Part shown: positions 22,793-32,900 of the stretch, one piece after another
Position numbering within the stretch: the first letter of the stretch is position 1
Layout of the letters: every line of letters starts with the position of its first letter
Assembly (NCBI GenBank): GCA_001799675.1
Contig: MGTX01000030.1
Coordinates: forward strand, 1-48,690
From: Elusimicrobia bacterium GWA2_66_18
Lineage (GTDB): Bacteria; Elusimicrobiota; Elusimicrobia; UBA1565; UBA9628
Direction: 5' to 3'
Length of the DNA: 48,690 nt
Translations under genes and position numbers: made by a program
Notes under the pieces: generated by a model
Seen by the model: the letters and a program-made list of their open reading frames with translations, nothing else
What the model was told of the DNA's origin: nothing
Databases searched by the model: none

Positions 22793-24445
22793 TTACCTCG
22801 CCATAGGAATCTTGATCGAAGGATGCTTGCGCGCGAAAGCCTTGGCCTGGGGATAGCCGGCGTCGAAGTGACGAACGACCCCCAGCCCGGGGTCGTTATT
22901 CAAGACGCGGACCAGCCGCTCTTCCATCGCCTTGGTCCCGTCGGCCACCGTCACCTGCCCCGCGTGGAGCGAGTAGCCCATCCCCACCCCGCCGCCGTGA
23001 TGGAAGCTGACCCAGGAAGCGCCGGAGGCCGTGTTGAGCAAAGCGTTGAGGATGGGCCAGTCGGCCACCGCGTCGGACCCGTCGCGCATGGCCTCCGTCT
23101 CGCGGTTGGGGCTGGCCACCGAGCCGCAGTCGAGATGATCGCGCCCGATCACGATGGGCGCGCCCACCTTGCCTTTCTTGACCAACCGGTTGAGGCGAAG
23201 CCCCATCTCCGCGCGCTCCCCGTAGCCGAGCCAGCAGATGCGCGCGGGCAGACCTTGGAATGCGACCTTGCGGCCCGCCAGGTTGATCCATCGATGCAGT
23301 GATTCGTTCTTCGGGAAGGCGGAGAGCGCTTCCCGATCCGTCGTACGGATGTCTTCCGGATTTCCCGACAAGGCGACCCACCGGAAGGGGCCTTTGCCTT
23401 CGCAGAAAAGCGGACGGATATATTCGGGCACGAAGCCGGGAATATCAAAGGCGTTCTTGACCCCCGCCTCCACGGCGCGGGCGCGGATATTGTTGCCGTA
23501 GTCGAAGGTCACGGCCCCCTGCTTTTTGAGGGCCAACATGCCTTGTATGTGCATCCCCATCGACGAGATCGCTCTCTTCACATACTCGGTCGGGTTTTTC
23601 TTTCTGAGTCGGGCGGCCGCGCCGACGTCGTATCCCTGAGGGATATAACCGTAAAGCGGGTCGTGCGCGGATGTTTGATCGGTCAGAACGTCGACTTCGA
23701 AGCGTCTCCTGGCCAACTCTGGGATGACGTCGGCGGCGTTGCCGAGGAGTCCCACGGAGAGGGCTTCGCCCCTCTCCTTGGCCCGGCTGACGCGAGCAAG
23801 CGCCCGGTCGAGGTCTTCCTCGACGCAGTCGAGATATTTCGTCTTAAGCCGGAAACGAAGGCGACCGGGATCCGCTTCGACGCCCAGAAACGCCGCGCCG
23901 TTCATCGTCGCGGCGAGAGGCTGGGCGCCGCCCATGCCGCCGAGACCGGCGGAAACGACGACGCGGCCGCTCAGCGTCCCGTTGAAATGCCGGCGCGCGG
24001 CCGCGGAAAACGTCTCGTAAGTGCCCTGCAGTATGCCCTGTGTCCCGATGTAGATCCAGGACCCGGCCGTCATCTGGCCGTACATCATGAGGCCCTTCTT
24101 GTCGAGCTCGTCGAAATGTTCCCAATCGGCCCACTTCCCGACGAGATTGGAGTTCGCGATCAGGACGCGCGGCGCCTGATCGTGAGTGCGGAACACGGCG
24201 ACAGGCTTTCCCGACTGGACCAATAGCGTCTCATCGTCGCCGAGGAGCCGCAGTGACTTTATGATCGCGTCGTAACACTTCCAGTTCCGCGCCGCCTTGC
24301 CCCGTCCGCCATAGACCACCAAATCTTGGGGGCGTTCAGCCACCTCGCCATCGAGGTTGTTCATCAGCATCCGCAGGGCGGCTTCCTGCTGCCAGCCCCG
24401 GCATGAGATTTTCCCGCCGCGCGGCGCGCGGATCGAACGCTTCAT
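22793..24445 (-). CDS. hutU: Urocanate hydratase
   Basis: HutU hydrates urocanate to imidazolonepropionate with tightly bound NAD+, step two of histidine degradation. The 550-aa protein has [10 protein letters not shown] at the start, [14 protein letters not shown] (NAD-binding region, about residues 165-178), [16 protein letters not shown], and [19 protein letters not shown] with the active-site Cys, followed by [19 protein letters not shown] and [15 protein letters not shown]. Length is that of the family. In RDHLDCGS a Cys replaces the Ser that I regard as usual. The start follows the hutH stop by 4 bases, so the two are probably co-translated. Confidence 0.97.
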   Translation of the reverse strand: MKRSIRAPRGGKISCRGWQQEAALRMLMNNLDGEVAERPQDLVVYGGRGKAARNWKCYDAIIKSLRLLGDDETLLVQSGKPVAVFRTHDQAPRVLIANSNLVGKWADWEHFDELDKKGLMMYGQMTAGSWIYIGTQGILQGTYETFSAAARRHFNGTLSGRVVVSAGLGGMGGAQPLAATMNGAAFLGVEADPGRLRFRLKTKYLDCVEEDLDRALARVSRAKERGEALSVGLLGNAADVIPELARRRFEVDVLTDQTSAHDPLYGYIPQGYDVGAAARLRKKNPTEYVKRAISSMGMHIQGMLALKKQGAVTFDYGNNIRARAVEAGVKNAFDIPGFVPEYIRPLFCEGKGPFRWVALSGNPEDIRTTDREALSAFPKNESLHRWINLAGRKVAFQGLPARICWLGYGERAEMGLRLNRLVKKGKVGAPIVIGRDHLDCGSVASPNRETEAMRDGSDAVADWPILNALLNTASGASWVSFHHGGGVGMGYSLHAGQVTVADGTKAMEERLVRVLNNDPGLGVVRHFDAGYPQAKAFARKHPSIKIPMAR

Positions 24446-24449
24446 GGGC

Positions 24450-25967
24450 TTATTCTCGCTTATCCAAGATCGGATCGAAGGCGCCGGACAGGACCATCTC
24501 GCGGGCCGTCTCGAGTTTCCCGGACAAGACCTCGTCGCCGCGCGCGGCCTTCACACGGGAGCGCAGGACTTCCAGGCCCTCCTCCACGCCGCGCCCCGAC
24601 TTCAAGGGCCGGTGGAACTCGATGGCCTGGGCGGCGCAGACCAACTCGATGGCGACCACCTGGGCCGCGTTCCAGACCACCTTCTTGAACTTGAGAGCCG
24701 CCCACATCCCCATCGAGACGAAATCTTCCTTGTTGGCCGAGGTCGGCACGGAATCGGCCGACGCCGGGTGGGCCAAGGTCTTGTTCTCGGAGGCCAGCGC
24801 CGCCGCGACGTACTGGGCGATCATGAAACCCGATTCGACGCCGGGATCGCGGGCCAGGAAGGGCTTCAGCCGGGGCGCGATGCCCGCCGTCACCTGGAAG
24901 GCGCGACGCTCGGAGATGTTGGCCAGAGTCGTCAGAGCCCCCGCCGCGGAATCGAAGGCGAAGGAAAGGGCCTGGCCATGGAAGTTTCCGCCGGAGATCA
25001 CGCGGCCGCCCGCCACGAGAGGATTGTCGGTGACCGAACGCATCTCGATCTCCACGACGCGGCGCGACTCCGCCAGGCGGTCGAACACGGCGCCGTGCAC
25101 CTGCGGCGCGCAGCGCAGGGAGTAGGAATCCTGGACCCGAGGGTCGCCCGCCGCGTGCGAGCGGCGTATCTCGGAGCCGGCCAGAAGACGACGCAAGGCG
25201 CGCGCGGCTCCGGCTTGTCCCGGATGGGGCTTGAGGCGCGAGATGGCGTCGGCGTAGGGCGCGGGCGTCCCGGTCAAGGCGTCGAGGCTCGCGGCGCAGG
25301 CCAGATTGGCCGCGCGCCAGACTCTTTCCGCCGTCAGGAGGGCGAAGCCGCCCACCGACTGCATGGCCTGCGTGCCGTTGAGGAGGGCTAGGCCCTCCTT
25401 CTCGGCCAGAACGAAAGGCTTCAAGCCGGCGGCCTTCAAGGCGTTCGCGGCCGGCATGCGACGGCCGCGATACAAGACATCCCCCTCCCCGATGGCGGCG
25501 AGAGCCATATGAGCCTGGGAAGCGAGGTCGCCGCTGGCCCCCACCGAGCCGCGGCTGGGGATGAGAGGGATGATGCCGTCCGATAACATCCGGGACAGAT
25601 GCCGCACGAGCGACAGCCGCACCCCGGAACAACCGCGGCTCAACTCGTTGAGCCGCAGGAATAGGATGCCGCGGGCCTCGCAGGGCGCCAGGGGCTCGCC
25701 CACGCCGCATGCGTGGGACAGCACCAGATTGCGCTGGACGGCCGCCAGCCGCTCACGAGAAATCATCACCGAGGCGAGTTCGCCGAAGCCGGTGTTGACG
25801 CCGTAGACGGGCTTGCCGGAGGCCATGGCTCTTTCCAGGACGCGGCGCGCGGCGGCGACGCGCCGCAGGGCCGCGGAGGTCAGGACGACCTTGAGATCGC
25901 CCCCCGCCGCTCGCGCGAAAGATTCGAGCGTGAGGCGGGAGCCGAGCTTAAAGGAGCTCAAGGGCAA
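24450..25967 (-). CDS. hutH: Histidine ammonia-lyase
   Basis: HutH removes ammonia from histidine to give urocanate, the first step of the pathway. The 505-aa protein carries the Ala144-Ser145-Gly146 triplet ([10 protein letters not shown]) that cyclises to the MIO prosthetic group, with [10 protein letters not shown] (residues 55-64), [45 protein letters not shown] and [18 protein letters not shown]. Start codons available are TTG 25967 and TTG 25961, both inside the end of the thiolase gene, so the start is coupled and could be either. Length is typical. Confidence 0.96.
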   Translation of the reverse strand: MPLSSFKLGSRLTLESFARAAGGDLKVVLTSAALRRVAAARRVLERAMASGKPVYGVNTGFGELASVMISRERLAAVQRNLVLSHACGVGEPLAPCEARGILFLRLNELSRGCSGVRLSLVRHLSRMLSDGIIPLIPSRGSVGASGDLASQAHMALAAIGEGDVLYRGRRMPAANALKAAGLKPFVLAEKEGLALLNGTQAMQSVGGFALLTAERVWRAANLACAASLDALTGTPAPYADAISRLKPHPGQAGAARALRRLLAGSEIRRSHAAGDPRVQDSYSLRCAPQVHGAVFDRLAESRRVVEIEMRSVTDNPLVAGGRVISGGNFHGQALSFAFDSAAGALTTLANISERRAFQVTAGIAPRLKPFLARDPGVESGFMIAQYVAAALASENKTLAHPASADSVPTSANKEDFVSMGMWAALKFKKVVWNAAQVVAIELVCAAQAIEFHRPLKSGRGVEEGLEVLRSRVKAARGDEVLSGKLETAREMVLSGAFDPILDKRE

Positions 25968-27093
25968 CCGCGACCGCCTCCCCGCCGCCGAGGCAGATGC
26001 CGGCGATGCCGCGCCTGCCGCCGCGGACCTTCAGGGCGCTCATGAGCGTGACGAGGATGCGGGCTCCCGAAGCGCCGAGCGGGTGGCCGAGAGCGACCGC
26101 TCCTCCATGCACGTTGATCTTCTCGTGAGGCAGACCCGCGAGCTTGGCGACCACGAGCGCGACCACGGCGAAGGCTTCATTGACCTCGAATAAATCCACC
26201 GATTCTTTCGTCCAGCCGACCTTCTTGAGCAGTTTTTCGATCGCGCCCGCCGGCGCGGTGGTGAACCACTTTGGTTCTTGGCTATGAGTGGCCCAACCGG
26301 CGATGCGGGCGATCGGCTTCCTGCCGGCCGCGCCCTTGGCGCTCGCGAGCACAAGCGCCGCGGCTCCGTCGTTGAGCTTGGAGGCGTTGGCCGCGGTGAT
26401 CGTGCCGCCGGCCTGGAAGGCCGGTCTTAATTTGGCGACCTTTTCGAGCTTGGCGCGGCCCGGCTCCTCGTCGATATCGATGCCGTCGACTCCCGTGATC
26501 TCGGCCTTGAAGAGGCCCTTGGCCTGCGCCTCGATGGCGCGTTGATAGGACTTGACCGCCCACTCATCCTGCATCTCGCGGGTGATGGCGTGCTCCTTGG
26601 CGCAGACCTCGCCGCAGTCACCCATATGAATCCCGTCATAGGGGTCCATGAGGCCGTCCCTGAGGACGGCGTCGAGGAGCTTCGCATCTCCATAACGGTA
26701 GCCGGAGCGAGCCTTGTCCAGGAGGTAGGGGGCCTTGGACATGGACTCCATGCCTCCGGCCAAGGCGTAGTCGCCCTCTCCAAGGGCGATGCCCTGAGAA
26801 GCCATCATGACGGCCTTCATTCCCGAGCCGCAAACCTTATTGACCGTGGTGGCCCCCACGGAGGCGGGGATGCCCGCCGCGATGGCGGCCTGCCGGGCGG
26901 GCGCCTGGCCGATGCCGGCCGAGAGGACGCAGCCCAGGACGACCTCGCCCAGATCCGAACCCTTCACGCCGGCCTTGGCGAGCGCGTCCGCGGAGGCCTT
27001 GGCGGCGAGTTGGGGCGCGGTATAGTTTGCCAGCGCGCCGCTGATGGAACCGATGGGTGTGCGGGAACCGGACAGGATCAGGATATCGCTCAT
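25948..27093 (-). CDS. Acetyl-CoA acetyltransferase (thiolase)
   Basis: Biosynthetic-type thiolase, which condenses two acetyl-CoA to acetoacetyl-CoA or runs in reverse. The 381-aa protein has nucleophile Cys88 ([11 protein letters not shown]), NEAFA, His337 in [16 protein letters not shown] and Cys367 in [11 protein letters not shown], the full catalytic set. TGGAGGCGAAG before ATG 27093 is a strong ribosome binding site. It lies 16 bases after the DUF3307 gene and overlaps hutH by about 20 bases, so it heads the hut genes. Its metabolic link to histidine degradation is not obvious; a general acetyl-CoA/ketone-body or polyhydroxyalkanoate role is possible, but no partner genes are present. 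Confidence 0.93.
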   Translation of the reverse strand: MSDILILSGSRTPIGSISGALANYTAPQLAAKASADALAKAGVKGSDLGEVVLGCVLSAGIGQAPARQAAIAAGIPASVGATTVNKVCGSGMKAVMMASQGIALGEGDYALAGGMESMSKAPYLLDKARSGYRYGDAKLLDAVLRDGLMDPYDGIHMGDCGEVCAKEHAITREMQDEWAVKSYQRAIEAQAKGLFKAEITGVDGIDIDEEPGRAKLEKVAKLRPAFQAGGTITAANASKLNDGAAALVLASAKGAAGRKPIARIAGWATHSQEPKWFTTAPAGAIEKLLKKVGWTKESVDLFEVNEAFAVVALVVAKLAGLPHEKINVHGGAVALGHPLGASGARILVTLMSALKVRGGRRGIAGICLGGGEAVAVALELL

Positions 27094-27109
27094 CTTCGCC
27101 TCCAGGCGG

Positions 27110-27823
27110 TCAGTAATAGACGGCGCGCGCGGCCAGGCCGCTCAACGCCGAGATGACGACTCCCATGTAGAAGGTGAAGGCCGTCAAGTCGAAGAAGCGG
27201 TTGCGCCTCAGGAAGAACATCACCCCGAGCCAGACCGCGGCGAGCGCCGCCGCGCCCGCCATGCTGGGGAACAGGAAGCAGAGCGCCAGGACCAGTCGCT
27301 CGGCCATGGCGAGGTGTTTCTCGTCGAAACCGGGGTATTGCGCGCCGTGGATGTCCTTCTCCAAAAAGTAAACCAGGACCGTGCACGCGTGGGTGACCAC
27401 GATGAAAAGGCAGCCCAGGACCGGCCATTTCTCCGGGAATAACCCCGCCGACGCGGCCGAGCCCACCGCCATCGGCACGATCGCGAAGATCACTGAATAA
27501 TGGATGATCTGGTCCCAAAGGAAGAAGATCGTGTTGTCGGGCATGTGGTACTTGAAGATGGTGTAGACGCGCCACCAATCCTCAAGCCAGTGCACCAGGA
27601 ACACGATGAGGATGCAGGTCCAGCCATTGAGGCGCAAGAAGATGTTCTCCACCCAGTACTCGCCCAGGTACGGCCAGCAGAGCGCGATGTAGAAGGTGGG
27701 ATGCATCAGGCAGTGAACAAGCAGGCCGAGGGAACTGGTCCTCTTCCAGCGGTTGATGAAGTTGCTCTGAAAGGTGAAATCGGCGAGGAGATGCCCGAAC
27801 AGCAGGCGCCAGAAGATCTCCAT
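27110..27823 (-). CDS. DUF3307-family integral membrane protein
   Basis: The 237-aa protein begins MEIFWRLLFGHLLADFTFQSN, the HLxADFxxQ start of DUF3307 membrane proteins. It has about six hydrophobic segments, for example WTCILIVFLVHWL, IIHYSVIFAIVPMAVGSA, VLGCLFIVVTHACTVLVYF, LVLALCFLFPSMAGAAALAAVW and FYMGVVISALSGLAA. A conserved-looking HWLEDWWR lies in the middle. The function of DUF3307 is not known to me. Its ATG overlaps the cyclase stop by one base (TAATG), so the two proteins should be made in step, hinting at a membrane complex or a shared signalling role. The longer open frame upstream to 28957 overlaps the cyclase gene and is not used. Confidence 0.8.
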   Translation of the reverse strand: MEIFWRLLFGHLLADFTFQSNFINRWKRTSSLGLLVHCLMHPTFYIALCWPYLGEYWVENIFLRLNGWTCILIVFLVHWLEDWWRVYTIFKYHMPDNTIFFLWDQIIHYSVIFAIVPMAVGSAASAGLFPEKWPVLGCLFIVVTHACTVLVYFLEKDIHGAQYPGFDEKHLAMAERLVLALCFLFPSMAGAAALAAVWLGVMFFLRRNRFFDLTAFTFYMGVVISALSGLAARAVYY

Positions 27824-29889
27824 TATTTGGCCGTGAGGTTGAAGACTCCGTCCCAGGTCCCGTCCGGCGGCAGGACCGAGTATTCCTGGCAGCGATTGAG
27901 GTAGAGCAGGCCGGGACCATCCTGAGGGAAGAGTTTGGCGAACTGCTGGAAAGCCAAAAGAGCCGCGTCGTACTTGCGGGATTCGAAGGCGGCCACGCCC
28001 TGCTCGTAAAGCGGCAGACCCTCCCGCCACTGCGCCGACAGGCGGCTGGTCTCGCCGACGGGCTCGAAGATGCGGATAGGATTTTCCTTGCCGACCACGC
28101 GAACCCGCCCGAGAGTCCTCGCTGCGATGCGGGGCGCGCAGCCCGCATAGGCGCTCTCGCTGACGATGACGCCGGACCCGAAGAACTTGTTGGCGCCCTC
28201 CAGGCGCGAAGCCAGGTTGACCTCGTCTCCGATGACCGTGTACTGCAGCTTCTTCTCGCTGCCGGTCAGGCCGACGGTCACGACTCCGGAGTTGATGCCG
28301 ATGCGCACGGACGGAATCTCGGGCACGCCCGGGTCGAGGTTCTTGTTGAGCTCCTTGAGGGCATCCTGACAGGCGAGGGCGGCCAGGATCGCGTCGACGC
28401 GGTGGTCCTTGTTCTCGATGGGCGCGTTCCAGAACGCCATGATGCAGTCGCCGATGTACTTGTCGATGGTGCCGCGACGCTCCAGGATGACGTGACTGAG
28501 GGCCGAAAGGTATCTGTTGAGGAACAAAATGAGCGCTTCGGGGTCCATCTTCTCCGAGATGTTCGTGAAGTGGGCGATGTCGAGGAAGAAGACCGTCATC
28601 TCGCGCTTCTCTCCGCCGAGCTTGACCTTCGAGGGGTCCTGGGCGAGTTGGTTGACGATCTCGGGCGAGACGAACTGCCCGAACATGCTCTTGATCATCT
28701 TCTTCTCCTCGCCCTCGGTCAGAGCCCGGTGCACGGTCAGGGCCAGGGAAGAGGAAGCGAAGGCCGCCATCGGAGCGACAAAATCCACGATGACGCCGCG
28801 GCGGAACGACCAGAGAGCGTAGATGGCCCATGAGACCGAAATCGCCGCGGAGAGCCCAGCTCCCAGGGCCGGAGAGAAACGCTGGAGCAGGTAGGTCAGA
28901 AGGATGGCGACGAGACTGAGGAGGAGCGTGAGCGCCCGCGACGAACAGTTCATCCAATCGCGGTTGAGCAGGTTGTCGATGACGTTGAGATGGTACTCGG
29001 CGCCCGGCGCGCCCTCGGTGAAGGGCGTCGGGTATTTGTCGTAGTAGCCCAGCGCCGTCGAACCGACGATCACGATGGACCCCTTCAAGGCCTGCCTCTG
29101 GCCGTCGCTCAGGTTCCCCGACAGCAGGTCGGGCAGGGAGATGTGGCGGTAAGCCGAAAAAACCGTCTCCTGGCCCCCCTTGACCTCGTGTCTCGGCCAG
29201 TCCTTCGGGAGGCGGAAATTGAGGACTTTCTCGTCGTCGCCATAGGACTCCAGCACCTCCCCGAGGGACTTGTCGAGGAAGGCTCCAAGCCCCACGGCCT
29301 CGATGGAGGCCGCGTGGAAGCCCTTGTTCAGCGGGTCGAGCGCTTCGGGACGAAACAACTGGAAGGACCGGATGTGCCCGTCGTTGTCCAGCAGGAACTC
29401 GATGTTGGGATGGCCGAAGTAGCGGCCCGCCTTGACGAGAGACGGCACGGGCAGGTGCTCATCAAGGCGGTCGTCTCCCGCGGAAGACTTCCTGGAGTGC
29501 GCGTAAAGATGGATGACGCGGCCGAAGCGCTTGGTCGCCGCCGCCAACTCCGCGTCCCCCTCCCGCCGCTCGAAGAACATCACGTCGAATAGGACCGTCC
29601 GGACTCCGAGCGAGCGCATCTTGTCGAGGGCGCGGGCGTAGACCACGCGCGGCAGCGGGAAACCGTACTCCTTGCCGCTCTCGACGTCGACGGCCAGCAG
29701 GATCAAGCGCGGATCGCCGGGCTTGACCGCGCTCAAGTTCACGTGGAACAAGAAGTCGTGCCAGACGTACCGCACGCTGGTGAAGATTCCGGAGAAGGGC
29801 AGACCGAACAGGCGCGGGATATAGAGAGTGAGGAAAACGACGGAAAAAACGGCGCAGAAGATCTTGGGGAATCGGCTCTTGGAGGTCAA
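27823..29889 (-). CDS. CHASE2-domain class III adenylate/guanylate cyclase
   Basis: A 688-aa membrane sensor-cyclase. After one N-terminal membrane helix (about residues 10-30) comes a CHASE2 sensor domain outside the membrane (DPRLILLAVDVESGKEYGFPL; YHLNVIDNLLNRDW near its end), then three helices (about 300-385, e.g. ALTLLLSLVAILLTYLL), then the cyclase domain. Metal-binding Asp residues are in FFLDIAHFT (about 436) and YIGDCIMAFW (about 480); KKLQYTVIGDEVNLASRLE holds the purine-selecting Lys and the transition-state Asn-Arg. A TPR-like tail (residues 620-670) follows. The Lys favours ATP as substrate. TTG 29889 was chosen because GAGAGG lies 5 bases before it; the frame is open to TTG 29964. 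The enzyme is complete and should be active. Confidence 0.92.
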   Translation of the reverse strand: MTSKSRFPKIFCAVFSVVFLTLYIPRLFGLPFSGIFTSVRYVWHDFLFHVNLSAVKPGDPRLILLAVDVESGKEYGFPLPRVVYARALDKMRSLGVRTVLFDVMFFERREGDAELAAATKRFGRVIHLYAHSRKSSAGDDRLDEHLPVPSLVKAGRYFGHPNIEFLLDNDGHIRSFQLFRPEALDPLNKGFHAASIEAVGLGAFLDKSLGEVLESYGDDEKVLNFRLPKDWPRHEVKGGQETVFSAYRHISLPDLLSGNLSDGQRQALKGSIVIVGSTALGYYDKYPTPFTEGAPGAEYHLNVIDNLLNRDWMNCSSRALTLLLSLVAILLTYLLQRFSPALGAGLSAAISVSWAIYALWSFRRGVIVDFVAPMAAFASSSLALTVHRALTEGEEKKMIKSMFGQFVSPEIVNQLAQDPSKVKLGGEKREMTVFFLDIAHFTNISEKMDPEALILFLNRYLSALSHVILERRGTIDKYIGDCIMAFWNAPIENKDHRVDAILAALACQDALKELNKNLDPGVPEIPSVRIGINSGVVTVGLTGSEKKLQYTVIGDEVNLASRLEGANKFFGSGVIVSESAYAGCAPRIAARTLGRVRVVGKENPIRIFEPVGETSRLSAQWREGLPLYEQGVAAFESRKYDAALLAFQQFAKLFPQDGPGLLYLNRCQEYSVLPPDGTWDGVFNLTAK

Positions 29890-29963
29890 AGATTCCTCTC
29901 GACCAGGGGCGGAAGAATGAATTTCACGACGTCCATTCTGTCTTTTTCTTACAGAAGGAAACA

Positions 29964-29986
29964 AGGGGCTGGGGCCGGACGCCCCT
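29964..29986 (-). terminator. Candidate terminator of the giant gene
   Basis: On the minus strand, two bases after the giant gene's TAG, AGGGGC (29986-29981) pairs with GCCCCT (29969-29964) across an 11-base loop, followed by TTGTTTCCTT. The stem is GC-rich and the tail T-rich but interrupted. It separates the giant gene from the cyclase gene in a 99-base gap. A second small inverted repeat, TTCTGT (29936-29941) and ACAGAA (29951-29956), lies just downstream and could be an operator for the cyclase gene. Confidence 0.45.
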
Positions 29987-29988
29987 CT

Positions 29989-32900
29989 CTAGTGGATGAC
30001 GCCGATCTTGCGGATGGCGGTGGCCGAGCCGCCGGTAGCCTTGACCTTGATGCGGGCGACATAGCCGCCCTTGGAGACCTGCACCCCGGCGTCGTTGCGG
30101 CCGTCCCAGGCCATGAAGTTGGCGCCCGCGCGGCAGCCGTCGGCGCCGGGGGCGCAGGAGAGGGTCTTGACCAGGTAGCCCAGGGCATCGTAGATGGTGA
30201 TCGTCACGTCGGCCTCGCTGTTGAGGGTGTAGGCGATCTGGGTCTTGCCCTGGGCGCCGCCCTTGCGCGAGTCGAAGGGGTTGGGGAAGTTGCTCACGCC
30301 GGAGATGATGGCGGAGGTCAAGCCCGTGTTGGCGGCCGAGGACAGCGGCGACCAACCAGACAACACGCCAGCGCCGCTCACTGCGCGGACGCGATAGCCG
30401 TAGTACTGCCCGGGCGCTCGCGGGGTCTCGCCGGGGAAGGTCGGGTCGCCCACGTTGTAGGTGGTCAGGCGCGAGGGGACGATGTTGAGCGTGCGCCAGA
30501 TGACCGTGGCGCTCAGATCCTTCGGGTCGCCGCCGCGCTCCTGGAACTCATAGGAGGAGACGCCCGAGATGCTCTGCACGGACGCGCCCCAGCGCACGGC
30601 GTAGGACGGCTTGCCCTGCTCGAGCGGAGTGGCGGCGCTCGGGGTGGTCGGCGGCGTCGGGTCTACACGATAGACCCACATCGCCTGTGACGGCGACGCC
30701 GAGCCGGAAGCCGAGATGTACTGCGCGAAGAGAATGGCCCCCGCGTCGGAAACCAACTCGCCCGAAGTGTGGATGATGGGAGCGGAACCCCGCAGGCCGC
30801 GGCCGGAGAAGGGCGCGGGATCGCCGTCCTGGAAGACGACCTCCAGGGTGTTGGCGGCGGTCCCCCGCTTGGCGCGCAGGACCTCGCTGCCGATGTAGAG
30901 CAGCCCGGGCAGGCGCAGCTTGGAGGCGTCGTCCACGCTGAAGAAAGTCGTATCCTGGGTCAGGGCCTGGGTCAGGCGCGCCACGTTCGGCACCTCCAGA
31001 ACGAGGTTCGTCAGTTTGGCCGCGGTGATGGGCACGCCGGCGGCGCGGGTAAAGAAGGAAGCCGCGCTCAAGCCCGAGGTTCCGGTCACCGTCACCGACG
31101 ACCACTTATGGGTGATGCCGATCGGATCGTCGTAGTACTTGCCGACGGCGACCTGGTAGTAGCCCGAGGCGCCGACCACGGGCAGGTTGAAATTGAGTTC
31201 GCCGGCGCTCTTGGCCCACGCCGACGGGACCAGACCCTGGCCGGGGTCGGGCGCCGTCGTGGACAGGTTGCCCTGGTCCGCCACGTCCAAGCCGATGCGG
31301 AATTGAGGCTTGTTCGAGCCGGACGGGAAGATCACGACGTCCAGGATGCCGTCCTTGTTGACGTCCACGTCCAAGATGCCCGTGCCGGTCAGGTCGGTCG
31401 TGGGGGTGCCGTCGCCCAGCAGGGAGATCTGCGTCGGGCGCGTGTTCTCGCCGACCGTGAAGTTGTCGGGCAGGCCGTCGCCGTTGACGTCGAGGAGAGG
31501 CGCGGAGGCGCCGCAGTTCGTCGGCCACGAGCTGCCGTCGGGGCAGATCCACTTCGTGGCGTCCGGGATCGGGTTGGAATTGGAGTCGAGACAGATGTTG
31601 TTGCGCGAGTTGATCAGGTCCTTGCCGTTGTTGCAGTTGACCGCGTCGAGCTTCGCGTAGGCCGGGTAGCCGACGGCGGCGGAGGGCACGCCCGGGCCCG
31701 CGCGCGTGACGATGATCGGGGGCAGGGCCGAGCTGATGGAAACGCCCGGCACGGTCAGCGGGGCGATGGTGAGGGTCTTCGAGGCGACCGGCGGCTGTTT
31801 GACCGAGTCGGCGGCCGCGGTGAGCGGAGAGCCGTCGAGCCCGATGAGGTCGGCGAATTTCTCGAGCTTGAACCCCAACGTGTGGCCCAGCGTCGAGCCT
31901 CCTTTCCGGTCGACGTAGCCGATGTCCGCCGTGACGAAGAAGATGACGCTCGCCGTGGTGATCGAGACGTAGGGGATGGAATTATAGGCGAGAGGAACGA
32001 GAGCCGACCCATTGGAGAAGGATCCCGCCGTCGAGACCGCCAGCTGGCCGATCACCATGTCCAGGTTCGGCGTGAAGACCTTGTCGCCGTTGTCGAGCCA
32101 CACCTTGATGAGCGAAGCGTCGCCGTCGCCCGTGAGCGGGACGGTGGAATCGACGACGGTGCCGGTCTGCTTGAAGCGCATCTGCGCCAAGTTGACGAAG
32201 TCGGTGTTCGTCCTCAAGTTCACCTGGAGGATGGGCACGTTCGCGTCGCCCTGTCCGGCTCCCGCCGGAGCGGCCGAGTAGCCGCTGATCTCCACCGTGA
32301 TCGGATTGACCGCAATGTCGCTGCCCACGTAGGGATAACCGGTCGTGCTGGTCCCGAGAGGATTGGAACGCGTGATGCCCTGATACACGCTTTGGGTGAC
32401 GTTGTCTCCCCGCGGCAGCCCGATCCAGGAAGCGTCTCGGACGCTCACGCCGACCAGGTCGTTGGCCACCGCCCCGTCGCCGATATCGTAGGCCGCGAAG
32501 AAGACCTGGGCGGTCGGGCCGATGTACTGGTCGTTGTTGAGAGTGACCAAGGTCTGGAGATCGGCATCGTTAGCCTGATTGAAGACATCCACCTTGCGCA
32601 CCGGCACGCCGGCCGACAGGTTCAACCGCGGCGTGAACGCCGTGCCCAACCGGTCGCCGCGCGACGTGATCGCCAGGCACGGCTTGCCGGTGGCATTGTC
32701 GATGCCGGCAACGGCCGCCGTCTTACAGCCCTGGCCCGAGAAGCTCATGAGCTCGGCGCCGTTGACGTAGAGATGCCCGCCGACCGCGGTTCCCGCGTTG
32801 TCCGTCGGCAAGCCCCTCGTCGAGGCCACGACCAGGTCGAAGGGCGGGTCCGTCGTGCTGGAAACGCCGACGATGAGGGTGGTGTTGACTTCCGAGATGT

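Noticed and set aside
27824-28957. N-terminal extension of the DUF3307 gene
   Set aside because: It lies in another frame of the cyclase gene and is Arg/Pro-rich; the DUF3307 family begins at ATG 27823.
29936-29956. TTCTGT/ACAGAA hairpin as a terminator
   Set aside because: Short AT-rich arms and no T-run on the relevant strand; the GC-rich hairpin at 29964-29986 is the better candidate.
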